From assembly GCF_015291885.1 (NCBI RefSeq), contig NZ_CP036186.1:1815001-1879000 (forward strand): 64,000 nucleotides of DNA. The letters run 5' to 3'. The notes below the pieces were generated by a model. That model saw only the letters and a list, made by a program, of their open reading frames with translations, made no database searches and was not told the DNA's origin. Made by a program: the position numbers and the translations under genes. Positions 17,002-24,894 of the stretch are shown one piece after another. The DNA is from Stutzerimonas stutzeri. GTDB taxonomy: Bacteria > Pseudomonadota > Gammaproteobacteria > Pseudomonadales > Pseudomonadaceae. How positions within the stretch are numbered: position 1 is the stretch's first letter; each line of letters starts with the position of its first letter.

Positions 17002-17550
17002 TCAGGATTCCCGCAGATAGGTGACGAAGGCGTCGAGCGCACGTCGTCGCATGGACAGGCCGTTCTTTTGCGTGCCCAGCTGCGCGAATGTCTGGGTCTG
17101 GCCTTCCGGAATGAACACGTCGTCCCATTCGAAGCCGCCATGCCCGGCTGGCGACGGTGCGATGCGCCCGGCGACCACGCCTTCGAAGAAATGCCGTTTG
17201 CGACCGTCGCAATAGCCGATCAGGGTCCGCGCCTCGGCGGCCGGATCGTCCAGCCGCCCGATTAGCTCCGAGAATCGCTCGGCCTGCAGTCGGTCCCAGA
17301 AGATCTGCGTCAGCCCGCCGGGAAAGCCGTTGAGGCTGTTGATGAAAAGCCCGGTGTGTTCGACGAGGACCGGTTTGCCGATCATCTTGAAGGCGACCAG
17401 CAGCTTGTCGCTGACCAGCTGGTACAGGTCCTCGGTACGCAGCTCCTCGATACGGATAGGAAAAGGCTTCACCTCGATTCCGCTGGGCTGGAGGATCTCG
17501 CGAACCTCGAGGGTCTTCTGCGGGTTGATGGACGCGAAGCGGATTTTCAT
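17002..17550 (-). CDS. HAM1/ITPase-like protein, probable non-canonical purine nucleotide sensor (KomB-like)
   Basis: A 182-residue protein of the HAM1/RdgB/ITPase family. Family motifs present are the phosphate-binding SINPQK (residues 7-12), LNGFPGG (73-79), GGFEWDDVF (138-146) and a C-terminal SMRRRA (166-171). The active-site segment reads VEHTGL (63-68) where active enzymes have an acidic pair (E. coli RdgB DDSGL, with the second Asp as general base); here that Asp is His65. The C-terminal SHRG motif is also altered (SMRR). The protein therefore keeps a nucleotide pocket but may have lost pyrophosphatase activity. It forms an operon with the SIR2 gene 6 bases downstream. It is not the housekeeping rdgB, which lies elsewhere in pseudomonads. 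ATG 17550 gives the family N-terminus; a TTG at 17622 would add 24 residues without a better ribosome site. Confidence 0.82.
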   Translation of the reverse strand: MKIRFASINPQKTLEVREILQPSGIEVKPFPIRIEELRTEDLYQLVSDKLLVAFKMIGKPVLVEHTGLFINSLNGFPGGLTQIFWDRLQAERFSELIGRLDDPAAEARTLIGYCDGRKRHFFEGVVAGRIAPSPAGHGGFEWDDVFIPEGQTQTFAQLGTQKNGLSMRRRALDAFVTYLRES

Positions 17551-17677
17551 GGACCGAGCCAGCTCCGGTTTCGACGGATGGATGCTGCCGTCACGACGGC
17601 TGCTCTTGTCTGTATGACGCAAGGTGAACGGCTCGGTTCTCCTACCCAGCGGATTAATCGATCAGGTGCGCCTATGG

Positions 17678-17692
17678 ACGTGGCAGCGCCAC
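17678..17692. repeat. Short hairpin between haemoglobin gene and HAM1-SIR2 cassette
   Basis: CGTGGC-AGC-GCCACG is a perfect 6-bp stem with a 3-base loop, 41 bases past the minus-strand haemoglobin stop. No U-run follows, so it is at most a weak terminator separating that gene from the defence-like cassette. Confidence 0.4.
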
Positions 17693-17733
17693 GCTGAAAA
17701 GAATGGTTTGCAGCCTCTGGCGGGGAGGGCGCT

Positions 17734-18174
17734 TCAGCTCTGGCCTGGACGTACCGGGCAGGCTGCCTGCACCTGACGGATGCGCTCGGCCGGTACGCGC
17801 AGCTGCCGCAGCAGGTACTCGGCGAATTCCGGCGAGTATGGCTGCCGGGCGATGGCCTGCTCCATACAGAACAGCCAGGCGTCGCGTTCGGCGTCGCCGA
17901 CCTGCCAGCGGGTATGGAACTGCGGAATGCTGATGCCGCCATACTTCTCTGCATATCGCTTCGGACCACCCAGCCAGCCACTGAGGAAACTTGCGAGGCG
18001 ATCTTGCGCTTCGTTCACGTCCGGCGGATACATGGCGCGAACAACCGCGGCCTGCGGCGCTTCTTCCATGACCTTGTAGAAATCCGCGACCAGCTGGTGC
18101 AGCCCAATCTCGCCACCAGCGGCCTGGAACGAAGCATCGCCGACGCCGAAAGCAAGACGTTGATCGAGGTTCAT
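17734..18174 (-). CDS. Group II truncated haemoglobin
   Basis: A 146-residue truncated haemoglobin (YjbI/GlbO group). Its features are QAAGGEIGLHQLVADFYKVM (helix B/C region), MYPPDVNEAQDRLASFLSGWLGG (helix E/F region with the GGP turn), and the proximal-His region PQFHTRWQVGDAERDAWLFCM with the conserved distal Trp nearby. Group II proteins bind O2 or NO and are associated with oxidative or nitrosative stress. ATG 18174 has AGGG 8 bases upstream. It is divergent from the universal stress protein gene, and a candidate ANR/FNR site lies between them, suggesting control by oxygen. Confidence 0.93.
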   Translation of the reverse strand: MNLDQRLAFGVGDASFQAAGGEIGLHQLVADFYKVMEEAPQAAVVRAMYPPDVNEAQDRLASFLSGWLGGPKRYAEKYGGISIPQFHTRWQVGDAERDAWLFCMEQAIARQPYSPEFAEYLLRQLRVPAERIRQVQAACPVRPGQS

Positions 18175-18216
18175 CGGCTTACCCTGACTCTGGAAAAGGC
18201 GCGGAATGATGCGCGC

Positions 18217-18230
18217 TTGTGCCAGATCAA
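18217..18230. promoter_or_regulatory. Candidate ANR/FNR box
   Basis: TTGTG-CCAG-ATCAA matches 8 of 10 positions of the TTGAT-N4-ATCAA consensus and lies in the 132-base divergent space between the truncated haemoglobin and the universal stress protein. Both gene types are commonly oxygen-regulated in pseudomonads. Confidence 0.4.
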
Positions 18231-18306
18231 AACAAGTGCAACCAGCGCCGACAGCTTGCAGGTTGCTGGTCTAAGCTGAAGGCCCATACAAGAGCGGAGA
18301 AAACAA

Positions 18307-18738
18307 ATGCGCAAGCTTCTGGTTGCATACGACGGTTCGGACAACTCCAAGCGCGCCCTGCAGTATGTCGTCGATCTGGCGCGCGATACCGGCCTCACGC
18401 TGCAGGTCCATGTGGTCAATGTCCAGCACGAGCCGATCATTTATGGCGAGTACGTAACCTCGGCCATGATTGACGAGCTCAACAACGGGCTGATGGGTAA
18501 GGCGCGTGCCGTTCTAGACGAGGCGGCGGCCGTGTTGCAGGGCGGGGGACTGAGCTGCGAGACCCACGCGCTGCTGGGTAATGTGGCCGAGCAGGTCAGT
18601 GAAGCGGTCAAGCGCCTGGGGTGCGACACCGTGGTGATGGGCACCCGAGGCCTCGGTAGCTTCACCGGACTGCTGCTGGGCTCGGTGGCGAACCGGGTGA
18701 TCCACGAAGTATCAGTCCCGGTTCTGCTGGTCAAATGA
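18307..18738 (+). CDS. Universal stress protein (UspA family)
   Basis: A 143-residue single-domain Usp protein. It begins MRKLLVAYDGSDNSKRAL and contains the ATP-binding signature G-x2-G-x9-G(S) in MGTRGLGSFTGLLLGS, followed by VANRVIHEVSVPVLLVK, so it belongs to the ATP-binding subgroup. Such proteins accumulate under starvation and anaerobiosis and improve survival. GGAG lies 7-8 bases before ATG 18307. It is divergent from the truncated haemoglobin and may share the ANR-type site. Confidence 0.93.
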   Translation: MRKLLVAYDGSDNSKRALQYVVDLARDTGLTLQVHVVNVQHEPIIYGEYVTSAMIDELNNGLMGKARAVLDEAAAVLQGGGLSCETHALLGNVAEQVSEAVKRLGCDTVVMGTRGLGSFTGLLLGSVANRVIHEVSVPVLLVK

Positions 18739-18762
18739 GCTGAAACTGTCAGCCCTGGCCTA

Positions 18763-19107
18763 TCAGTCCTGCTTGCCCTTGAGCAGGTCGGCCAGGTTGG
18801 CGAAGGCTTTGAAGGTTTCCTTCGGGCCCAGATCGCTGCCGGGTCGGGCTTCGGCATGGTACTGGTTGTCTGTATAGCGGGAGTGCTCGTTGTCGTGGCA
18901 GTAGAGGCAGAGCAGCTCCCAGTTGGAACCGTCCTCGGGGTTGTTGTCGTGATTGTGGTCCTTGTGGTGGACTGTCAGTTCACTCAGACGCTTGCCGGAA
19001 AACTCTCGCGCGCAACGTCCGCAGACCCAGGGGTACATCTTCAACGCCTTTTCCCGGTAGCCTTGTTCGCGTTGGCTATAGGGCGTGGAGGGCTTGTTGG
19101 TGCTCAT
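18763..19107 (-). CDS. yajD: HNH nuclease-fold protein YajD
   Basis: A 114-residue HNH-domain protein. It carries two zinc CxxC pairs (CGRCAREF and CLYCHDNEH) and the core HHKDHNHDNNPEDGSNW, which provides the metal-binding His/Asn residues of the ββα-metal nuclease fold. The N-terminus (YREKALKMYPWVCGRC) and length match E. coli YajD, whose role is not established. It is convergent with the universal stress protein gene and followed on the same strand by the yebC-family gene's 3' side, without an obvious operon partner. Confidence 0.88.
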   Translation of the reverse strand: MSTNKPSTPYSQREQGYREKALKMYPWVCGRCAREFSGKRLSELTVHHKDHNHDNNPEDGSNWELLCLYCHDNEHSRYTDNQYHAEARPGSDLGPKETFKAFANLADLLKGKQD

Positions 19108-19155
19108 CTTGAATGCTCGCCGGATTACAGTGCTGGTTAGTTAAGCCGATGGTGA

Positions 19156-19854
19156 TCAGCCAGCCAAGCCGACATAGACGTTCTGCACATCATCGTGGGC
19201 ATCGATGGCTTCAAGAAAGGCTTCGACTTCTTCCAGTTCAGCACCCGATAGGCTGACCGGGTTCTTGGGGCGGTAGCCCAGTTGCGCGGATTGCACGGTA
19301 AAGCCGAATTCCGGTAGTGCCTTACAAACGGCGTCGAGATCGGTCGGTTCGGTGATGAAAAGCGCAGCACCTTCATCTGCCGCTTCGAAATCCTGAGCGC
19401 CGGCTTCGATCGCGGCCATTTCGGCATCGGCATCGCCTTCAGGCGCAGCTTCGATCATGCCGACATGATCGAAATCCCAGCTCACCGAACCAGACGAGCC
19501 CAACTGCCCCTTACGGAACAGCACGCGGATTTCGGCAACAGTGCGATTCACGTTGTCGGTCAGGCACTCGACGATGAGCGGAACCTGATGCGGGGCAAAG
19601 CCTTCGTAAAGAGTGCGTTCGTAATGAACCACCTCGCCGCTGAGGCCAGCGCCTTTCTTGATGGCGCGCTCCAGAGTGTCCTTGGGCATCGAGGCCTTCT
19701 TGGCCTGTTCCACAACCAGGCGCAAGCGCGGATTCATATCGGGGTCGGCACCACTGCGAGCAGCAATCATGATTTCCTTCGACAGTTTGCCGAAGATCCT
19801 GCCCTTGGCGTTCGCCGCCGCTTCCTTATGCTTCGCTTTCCACTGTGCGCCCAT
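19156..19854 (-). CDS. YebC/TACO1 family regulator (YeeN type)
   Basis: A 232-residue YebC-family protein: N-terminal [19 protein letters not shown], then the middle [12 protein letters not shown] and a strongly acidic segment [14 protein letters not shown] before the C-terminal domain. The start MGAQWK and the length suggest the YeeN-type paralogue and not the ruv-linked YebC. Proteins of this family were described as transcription regulators (PmpR) and more recently as factors helping ribosomes through difficult sequences such as proline runs. The role of this paralogue is unknown. Confidence 0.9.
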   Translation of the reverse strand: MGAQWKAKHKEAAANAKGRIFGKLSKEIMIAARSGADPDMNPRLRLVVEQAKKASMPKDTLERAIKKGAGLSGEVVHYERTLYEGFAPHQVPLIVECLTDNVNRTVAEIRVLFRKGQLGSSGSVSWDFDHVGMIEAAPEGDADAEMAAIEAGAQDFEAADEGAALFITEPTDLDAVCKALPEFGFTVQSAQLGYRPKNPVSLSGAELEEVEAFLEAIDAHDDVQNVYVGLAG

Positions 19855-20065
19855 GCTCGTCCCCGTCTGATGTGATGAAGCCAGGGGCGAATTCTATAGC
19901 CTATTCCGGGTTTGCGTCGCCGGTAGTGGTAATGGCGATGATGAGCTCTGCTACAGCCCGATCAACGGGATGCTGCGACTGTGCCGCTCAATTTTGTTGC
20001 CACTGTATGGATCGGCCGCCAGGAGCCCCGGCTCTAATAGTTTTTTGGTAACAAGGTGCGTCACC

Positions 20066-20950
20066 ATGTCGCCTCGGGATTTGCTGCTCGCGCTTGTAGT
20101 CATTGTCGTCTGGGGCATGAACTTCGTGGTGATCATGGTCGGCCTGCATGATGTTCCGCCGATGTTGTTGGGTGCACTGCGTTTCATGCTGGCGGCGGTG
20201 CCAGCGGTGTTCTTCATCAGGCGTCCTCAGGTGCCGTTGCGCTGGATGCTGGCCTATGGGCTGACCATCTCCCTCGGGCAGTTCGCCTTTCTATTTACCG
20301 CCATGAAACACGGCATGCCGGCGGGCCTGGCCTCGCTGGTGCTGCAGTCGCAGGCGTTTTTCACGCTGTTCTTCGCGGCGCTGTTTCTCGGTGAGCGGAT
20401 ACGCTCAGCTAATCTGCTCGGCTTGGTCATTGCGGCCTGCGGCTTGGCGCTGATCGGTGCGCAAAGCGGGCTGGGTATGACCCTGAGCGGGTTCGTACTG
20501 ACAATCTGTGCGGCGTCAATGTGGGCGCTGGGCAATATCGTCACACGCAAAGTTGGCAAGGTGAATCTGGTCGGGTTGGTGGTATGGGGCAGTTTGGTGC
20601 CGCCGTTGCCATTTCTGGCACTGTCGCTATGGCTCGAAGGGCCTGTGGTGATCGAGGCGGCGTTGCGGGGCATCGGTTGGCAGACGATTCTGGTACTCGT
20701 CTATCTGGCGTTCGGCGCAACGATTCTCGGCTATGGCCTTTGGAGTCGATTGCTCTCGCGCTATCCGGCCAGCCAGGTGGCGCCGTTTTCGTTGCTGGTA
20801 CCGGTAGTGGGGCTGACATCGGCAAGCGTGCTGCTGGGCGAGCGACTAGGTTCGCTGCAACTGGGCGGTGCATTGCTGGTGATGATCGGGCTGGGGGTAA
20901 ACGTCTGCGGCGGCTGGCTCGTCGCCCGCCTGCGTCTGGTCAGAGTCTGA
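20066..20950 (+). CDS. eamA: EamA-type cysteine/O-acetylserine exporter (DMT superfamily)
   Basis: A 294-residue inner-membrane protein with ten predicted transmembrane helices formed by two EamA repeats. From memory it is very close to E. coli EamA (YdeD): WGMNFVVIMVGLHDVPP, YGLTISLGQFAFLF, GMPAGLASLVLQSQAFFT and APFSLLVPVVGLTSA all match closely, so export of cysteine and O-acetylserine is likely. The ATG at 20066 corresponds to the E. coli start; a frame extending upstream to 19970 is rejected. The hairpin CGCCCGG/CCGGGCG at 20953-20973 follows the stop and may terminate the message. Confidence 0.87.
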   Translation: MSPRDLLLALVVIVVWGMNFVVIMVGLHDVPPMLLGALRFMLAAVPAVFFIRRPQVPLRWMLAYGLTISLGQFAFLFTAMKHGMPAGLASLVLQSQAFFTLFFAALFLGERIRSANLLGLVIAACGLALIGAQSGLGMTLSGFVLTICAASMWALGNIVTRKVGKVNLVGLVVWGSLVPPLPFLALSLWLEGPVVIEAALRGIGWQTILVLVYLAFGATILGYGLWSRLLSRYPASQVAPFSLLVPVVGLTSASVLLGERLGSLQLGGALLVMIGLGVNVCGGWLVARLRLVRV

Positions 20951-20952
20951 AA

Positions 20953-20973
20953 CGCCCGGCATTGGACCGGGCG
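20953..20973 (+). terminator. Stem-loop after eamA
   Basis: CGCCCGG (20953-20959) and CCGGGCG (20967-20973) form a 7-bp GC stem two bases past the eamA stop codon. There is no U-run, so efficiency is uncertain. The convergent 44-residue gene ends just beyond it. Confidence 0.5.
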
Positions 20974-20987
20974 TAGCAGCGATTGCA

Positions 20988-21122
20988 TCAATGAGTCGCG
21001 GCGTGGGCGCCGAGCAGCGGAGTGGAGCCGCCTTTTTTGTCGCGCTTGGCCATGCGTTTCTCTTGTGCGGTTTTCAACGGCTTTTTCTTGCCGTCCTTCT
21101 TCGCGTCCATTCCCTTGCTCAT
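20988..21122 (-). CDS. Lys-rich 44-residue conserved small protein
   Basis: A very basic small protein that begins MSKGMDAKKDGKKKPLK, continues with TAQEKRMAKRDKKGG and ends LLGAHAATH. AGAGGTGAACACC directly precedes ATG 21122, which is a good ribosome site, so the gene looks real. Similar lysine-rich MSKGMD proteins are common in pseudomonads, with no known function. The charge would suit RNA or DNA binding, but this is inference. It is convergent with eamA. Confidence 0.7.
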   Translation of the reverse strand: MSKGMDAKKDGKKKPLKTAQEKRMAKRDKKGGSTPLLGAHAATH

Positions 21123-21277
21123 GGTGTTCACCTCTGATTGCGTGGCTGGACATGTCCTGATGTGCAAAGGCCTGACTGTCGCTGCTGGAGCGAAGACTGT
21201 TTCCGGCCTGGCGTCTTCCGTGACCGCTGCAGTATGGCATTGCTGCGGTACTTTGCACGCAATGCTTTGATGGTGAA

Positions 21278-21991
21278 TCAGTGGAACAGGCTGTGCTGAT
21301 CGCGCTGGCGGCGGCAGGCGTCATAACGCTGGCGGAAGATAGCCTGGAAGTGAAGGGCAAGGCGTGGCAGTTCGGCCAAGCTCAGCAGCGCTTCCTCATC
21401 AAGCGACGGGTTTAGGAAGCAGCGCCAGAGGTAGGCAACGCTGATATCGGGGTGTGTTCGCTCAAGCAGCTGCACACCGTCGCCGGGGTGCACCATGCCT
21501 CCCTCGATGGTTTGATAGAGCCAGCCGGTACGACCACTCGATGACAAGTCGCGGGCCAGGCCGCGTAGTCCGTGTCGACTGTCCAGCCTTACGCAGGGTG
21601 AGCGTGGCTGACTCACTTCGATTACCGCTCCGCCCCAGCGCAGTCGGTCACCGATGCACACGTGCTCTTCGTCCATTGCTTCGCTGCCAAGGTTTTCACC
21701 GAAGGCACCTAGGCCGAGCTGTGTGCGCAACTGCGGGAAGCGCTGCGCCCAATAAGCGTAATGCTGCGTCGGGTAATGGCACAGGGCGCGATCCGGGCCA
21801 CCATGAAAGCGTCGATCAGCGATCTGATCACCTTGCAAACCGTCCATGCCGAGCCATAGCGGAACATCGCTCAGCTGCTTGCCAATTGCTGTGGCCTTGG
21901 TGCTGCCAGGCAGGGGGGAGAGGTTGCGACACACCAGCGGTCCGTTGACGACCCAGCTGTTTTGCGACGTGGATGCGAGGCTGTCACTCAA
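21278..21991 (-). CDS. MOSC domain protein (YiiM-like)
   Basis: A 237-residue MOSC protein with a C-terminal three-helix extension, as in E. coli YiiM, a molybdenum-cofactor enzyme active on N-hydroxylated substrates such as 6-hydroxylaminopurine. Key segments are LQGDQIADRRFHGGPDRALCHYP, GAFGENLGSE and SQPRSPCVRLD, whose Cys is the presumed molybdenum ligand. The start is TTG 21991, which overlaps the stop of the preceding small gene (TTGA), implying translational coupling; no ATG occurs before residue 49. A remote alternative is a different, non-enzymatic MOSC protein. Confidence 0.87.
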   Translation of the reverse strand: MSDSLASTSQNSWVVNGPLVCRNLSPLPGSTKATAIGKQLSDVPLWLGMDGLQGDQIADRRFHGGPDRALCHYPTQHYAYWAQRFPQLRTQLGLGAFGENLGSEAMDEEHVCIGDRLRWGGAVIEVSQPRSPCVRLDSRHGLRGLARDLSSSGRTGWLYQTIEGGMVHPGDGVQLLERTHPDISVAYLWRCFLNPSLDEEALLSLAELPRLALHFQAIFRQRYDACRRQRDQHSLFH

Positions 21992-22185
21992 GGTTGCTGC
22001 GCCTGGTGGAGTCGCTCCAGCTCGCGCCGAACCATCGCGGTGTACTCGGGTGGGCCGAGTCGATACAACTCAGTGGCGACCCATGCCAGCCATCGAGGGC
22101 CGAGTGCCGCTTGCTGATCCAGCAGCCCCCGGGCCTCGGCATTGGCGCGCTCAGCATTGTGTTGATGGAAATCTGCACGACTCAC
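21988..22185 (-). CDS. Small conserved hypothetical protein upstream of MOSC gene
   Basis: A 65-residue protein, mostly helical and Glu/Arg/Ala-rich, with LGPRWLAWVATELYRLGPPEY in the centre. It starts with GTG 22185 behind a good ribosome site (GGAGAAG, 4 bases from the start with TTC spacing) and overlaps the MOSC start by four bases. Coupling suggests a functional link with the MOSC protein. It runs divergently from dgt. I do not recognise a domain. Confidence 0.65.
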   Translation of the reverse strand: MSRADFHQHNAERANAEARGLLDQQAALGPRWLAWVATELYRLGPPEYTAMVRRELERLHQAQQP

Positions 22186-22292
22186 GAATCTTCTCCATTA
22201 CGGTGGAACAGGGCAGTAAAAAGCGGGGCGATGGTAAACCCTGGGCGCTCGCGTTAGGCTCGATGGCTCTTTTCGCGCAACGAGAACGATGC

Positions 22293-23789
22293 ATGCCGGT
22301 GTCCGTGAACTTCAAGCACAAGATCTCCCGTCAGCGGCCCTATGGCAAGGTGGAGGCGGGTCTGCGGGCCAGTGATGGCACCCTGGAGGCGGTAGTCGAC
22401 CAGCTGGAAAGCGATCGCGGGCGGATCATCAATTCCGCGGCCGTGCGCCGCCTGCAGCAGAAGACCCAGGTTTTTCCGCTGGAGCGCAATGCAGCAGTGC
22501 GCAGCCGTCTCACTCATTCGCTGGAAGTGCAGCAGACCGGTCGTTTCATCGTTCGTACGCTGTACAAACAGCTTGGCAACAGGGCTGCGCAATTCGGCCT
22601 GGACGGGCTCGAGCATGCGCTGGAAAGCCTGGTCGAGATGACTTGCCTGATGCACGATATCGGCAACCCGCCGTTCGGTCACTTCGGCGAGTACGCCATT
22701 GGCGAGTGGTTCGAGCGCAATCTGGATATGCTGTTTACAGCCGCCGTGACGCCGGGGCAGGGCGATGTCGAGTTGCGCAAACGAATGCTGGTCGATCTGA
22801 AGCAGTTCGAAGGTAACGCTCAGGCGGTTCGCCTGGTGGTCTCGCTGCAGCGCCTGAACCTGACCTATACGCAGACCGCAGGGCTACTCAAGTACGTTCG
22901 TCCGGCCTATCAGGCCAAGCCCGCGAAAGGCACGCCAGGCGCTTACCTGCTGAAAAAGCCCGGCTTCTATCTGTCCGAGGAGCCCTTCGTGCGCGCGCTG
23001 CAGGCGGCGCTCGATCTGCAGCCGTGCACGCGTCATCCGTTGGCCTACGTGATGGAAGCCGCCGATGACATCGCCTATTGCCTGGCGGACATCGAGGATT
23101 CGGTGGAAAAGGGCATATTCAGCATTGAACAGCTGGCGCAGCTGCTGCTCGCCAAGTTCGCCCTGCACGGATCGGTCGATGCGCCGGTGCCCGGGCCAGA
23201 GCGCAGTTTTCGCAGCATGGTCAATTACGCGCTCGAACGGGCGCATAAGGAACCGATCAACAAGGCCGGCGAATTCTTCATATGGCTGCGGGTGAACATG
23301 ATCCATCCGCTGGTGCAGCATGCCGCGCGGCAATTCATCGACAACATCGAGGCGGTCTACCACGGCACGCTTGATCGGGCGCTGCTGGAGGATGACAGCC
23401 TGCCCAACGCCATCGTGCAGACCTTCAAGGATGTCGCGATGGATCACGTGTTTTGCCACCGTGAGGTGGAGACCTTGCAACTACAGGGCTATCGAATTCT
23501 TCAGGGCTTGCTGGAGTTCTACGCACCGCTGTTGCGCGTGCCGACGCCGGTCTTCGATGCACTCACTCTCGGGACCTGCCGCAGCGAGCCACATCTACAG
23601 ATGCTTGCTCGGCGGTTGCCCAATCAACTCGTCAAGGCATATCACGAGGCGCTCAAGGAGCACGAGCAAGAGTCGACGGACCGGCCGTTGTGGGAGTTCT
23701 ACTACCGCAACCGGATGCTGCAGGATCACATCAGCGGCATGACCGACCAACTGGCTCAGGATGAGTACCGCGCGCTTTCGGCTTTGTGA
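22293..23789 (+). CDS. dgt: Deoxyguanosinetriphosphate triphosphohydrolase
   Basis: E. coli-type dGTPase, 498 residues, hydrolysing dGTP to deoxyguanosine and triphosphate. Matching segments include ESDRGRIINSAAVRRLQQKTQVFPLERNAAVR at the N-terminus (split by the usual first catalytic helix), the first metal His in RLTHSLEVQQ, the HD pair in MTCLMHDIGNPPFGHFGE, MEAADDIAYC, and the C-terminal WEFYYRNRMLQDHISGMTD. All HD-domain metal residues are present. I chose ATG 22293, with GAGAACG just upstream, because it gives the family N-terminus; ATG 22263 is an alternative adding 10 residues. Dgt also limits dNTP pools against some phages, but this one looks like the ordinary chromosomal gene. Confidence 0.95.
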   Translation: MPVSVNFKHKISRQRPYGKVEAGLRASDGTLEAVVDQLESDRGRIINSAAVRRLQQKTQVFPLERNAAVRSRLTHSLEVQQTGRFIVRTLYKQLGNRAAQFGLDGLEHALESLVEMTCLMHDIGNPPFGHFGEYAIGEWFERNLDMLFTAAVTPGQGDVELRKRMLVDLKQFEGNAQAVRLVVSLQRLNLTYTQTAGLLKYVRPAYQAKPAKGTPGAYLLKKPGFYLSEEPFVRALQAALDLQPCTRHPLAYVMEAADDIAYCLADIEDSVEKGIFSIEQLAQLLLAKFALHGSVDAPVPGPERSFRSMVNYALERAHKEPINKAGEFFIWLRVNMIHPLVQHAARQFIDNIEAVYHGTLDRALLEDDSLPNAIVQTFKDVAMDHVFCHREVETLQLQGYRILQGLLEFYAPLLRVPTPVFDALTLGTCRSEPHLQMLARRLPNQLVKAYHEALKEHEQESTDRPLWEFYYRNRMLQDHISGMTDQLAQDEYRALSAL

Positions 23790-23839
23790 CTAGGGGCGTT
23801 TTCGTTGCGCGCAGTTAAGTCATCGAGGCCTGCTGGATC

Positions 23840-24772
23840 TCAGTAACCGCGGCTGCGTTTCACCAGATCACTGAGCGGCTGTCCCTCGCGCAGCGCCTGC
23901 AGGTTTCGCGCGACGATCCGCGCCGCGCTGCGCATATCCGTCGCTGCCGCTACGTGTGGCAATACCGTCACCCGGTCGTGGCGCCAGAATGGATGGTCCG
24001 CCGCTAGCGGTTCGCTACGAAACACATCGAGAACGGCGTGGCCGACCTTGCCGCTGGCTAGTGCTTGCAATAGATCCGTCTCCACGACATGTCCGCCGCG
24101 CGCGAGGTTAACCAACCCAGCACCGGCCTTGAAAGCATCGAAGAAACGTAAGTCGAGCAGGTCAGCGGTTTGCGCGGTCAATGGCAGCAGGTTGATCACG
24201 ATATCGCTGCGTGCCAGCAGCGGCCACAGCGTGTCCATGCCGTGCTCCAGAGCAACGCCTTCAACGGTGCCGCCATGCAGATTCCAACCCGTCACCCGGT
24301 ATCCCATGGCGAGCAATCGGCTGGCGCAGGCTCGGCCCATTTGGCCCATACCCAGCAGGGTCACCTGTATTTCGTCGGCGCGTCGCTGCGGCAGCGGGTG
24401 CCAGCTGCAGTTCAATTGCTGCCGAGCATAGTCGTAGAACCGGCGGTGCAGCGACAACGTTGCCCAAAGCGCAGTTTCCGCCATGGCCGCGCTCATGGCC
24501 GGGTCTACCATGCGGGCGACGGGCACATCAGGCAGGCTGGGATCGAGCAGTAGCCGATCCACGCCAGCCCATAGCGATTGAATCAGGCGCAGATTGGGCA
24601 GGTTCTGTAGCGAGCCATGAGGCGGATTGGCGACCACAGCTGCGTCTATCAGTTGAGCGGTTCGCGCCGTGTGCGACAAATGCCATCGGGTGTCGGGCAA
24701 GGCATCTTTTAATTCCGTGAGCCAGGCCTCGCGCTCTCCATCATCGAAGCTGCCACTGAGCAATATATCCAT
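23840..24772 (-). CDS. ghrA: Glyoxylate/hydroxypyruvate reductase A
   Basis: A 310-residue D-2-hydroxyacid dehydrogenase of the GhrA type, reducing glyoxylate or hydroxypyruvate with NADPH. The Rossmann motif is GMGQMGRACASRL (about residue 142), followed by the substrate-binding NLLPLTAQT, the catalytic-Arg region LARGGHVVETDLLQAL, the catalytic Glu region DVFRSEPLAADHPFW and the active His in VTVLPHVAA. It converges with dgt. The length is normal for GhrA. A role in recycling glyoxylate to glycolate is the usual assignment. Confidence 0.9.
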   Translation of the reverse strand: MDILLSGSFDDGEREAWLTELKDALPDTRWHLSHTARTAQLIDAAVVANPPHGSLQNLPNLRLIQSLWAGVDRLLLDPSLPDVPVARMVDPAMSAAMAETALWATLSLHRRFYDYARQQLNCSWHPLPQRRADEIQVTLLGMGQMGRACASRLLAMGYRVTGWNLHGGTVEGVALEHGMDTLWPLLARSDIVINLLPLTAQTADLLDLRFFDAFKAGAGLVNLARGGHVVETDLLQALASGKVGHAVLDVFRSEPLAADHPFWRHDRVTVLPHVAAATDMRSAARIVARNLQALREGQPLSDLVKRSRGY

Positions 24773-24894
24773 GCGCTAGTTTCCTCGTTTCACCCTGCGT
24801 GGAACTGTACCCAGTCGCGCAGCCTCTGAATATGCAAGTAGCGGAACGCGCACAGGCGTGATTCCGGCCTGTTCACGAGCCTAAGGAGAAATTC

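Noticed and set aside
17002..17550. Assignment of the HAM1-like gene as the housekeeping rdgB
   Set aside because: Active-site residues deviate (EHTGL, SMRR), it is coupled to a SIR2 gene, and pseudomonad rdgB lies in a different cluster.
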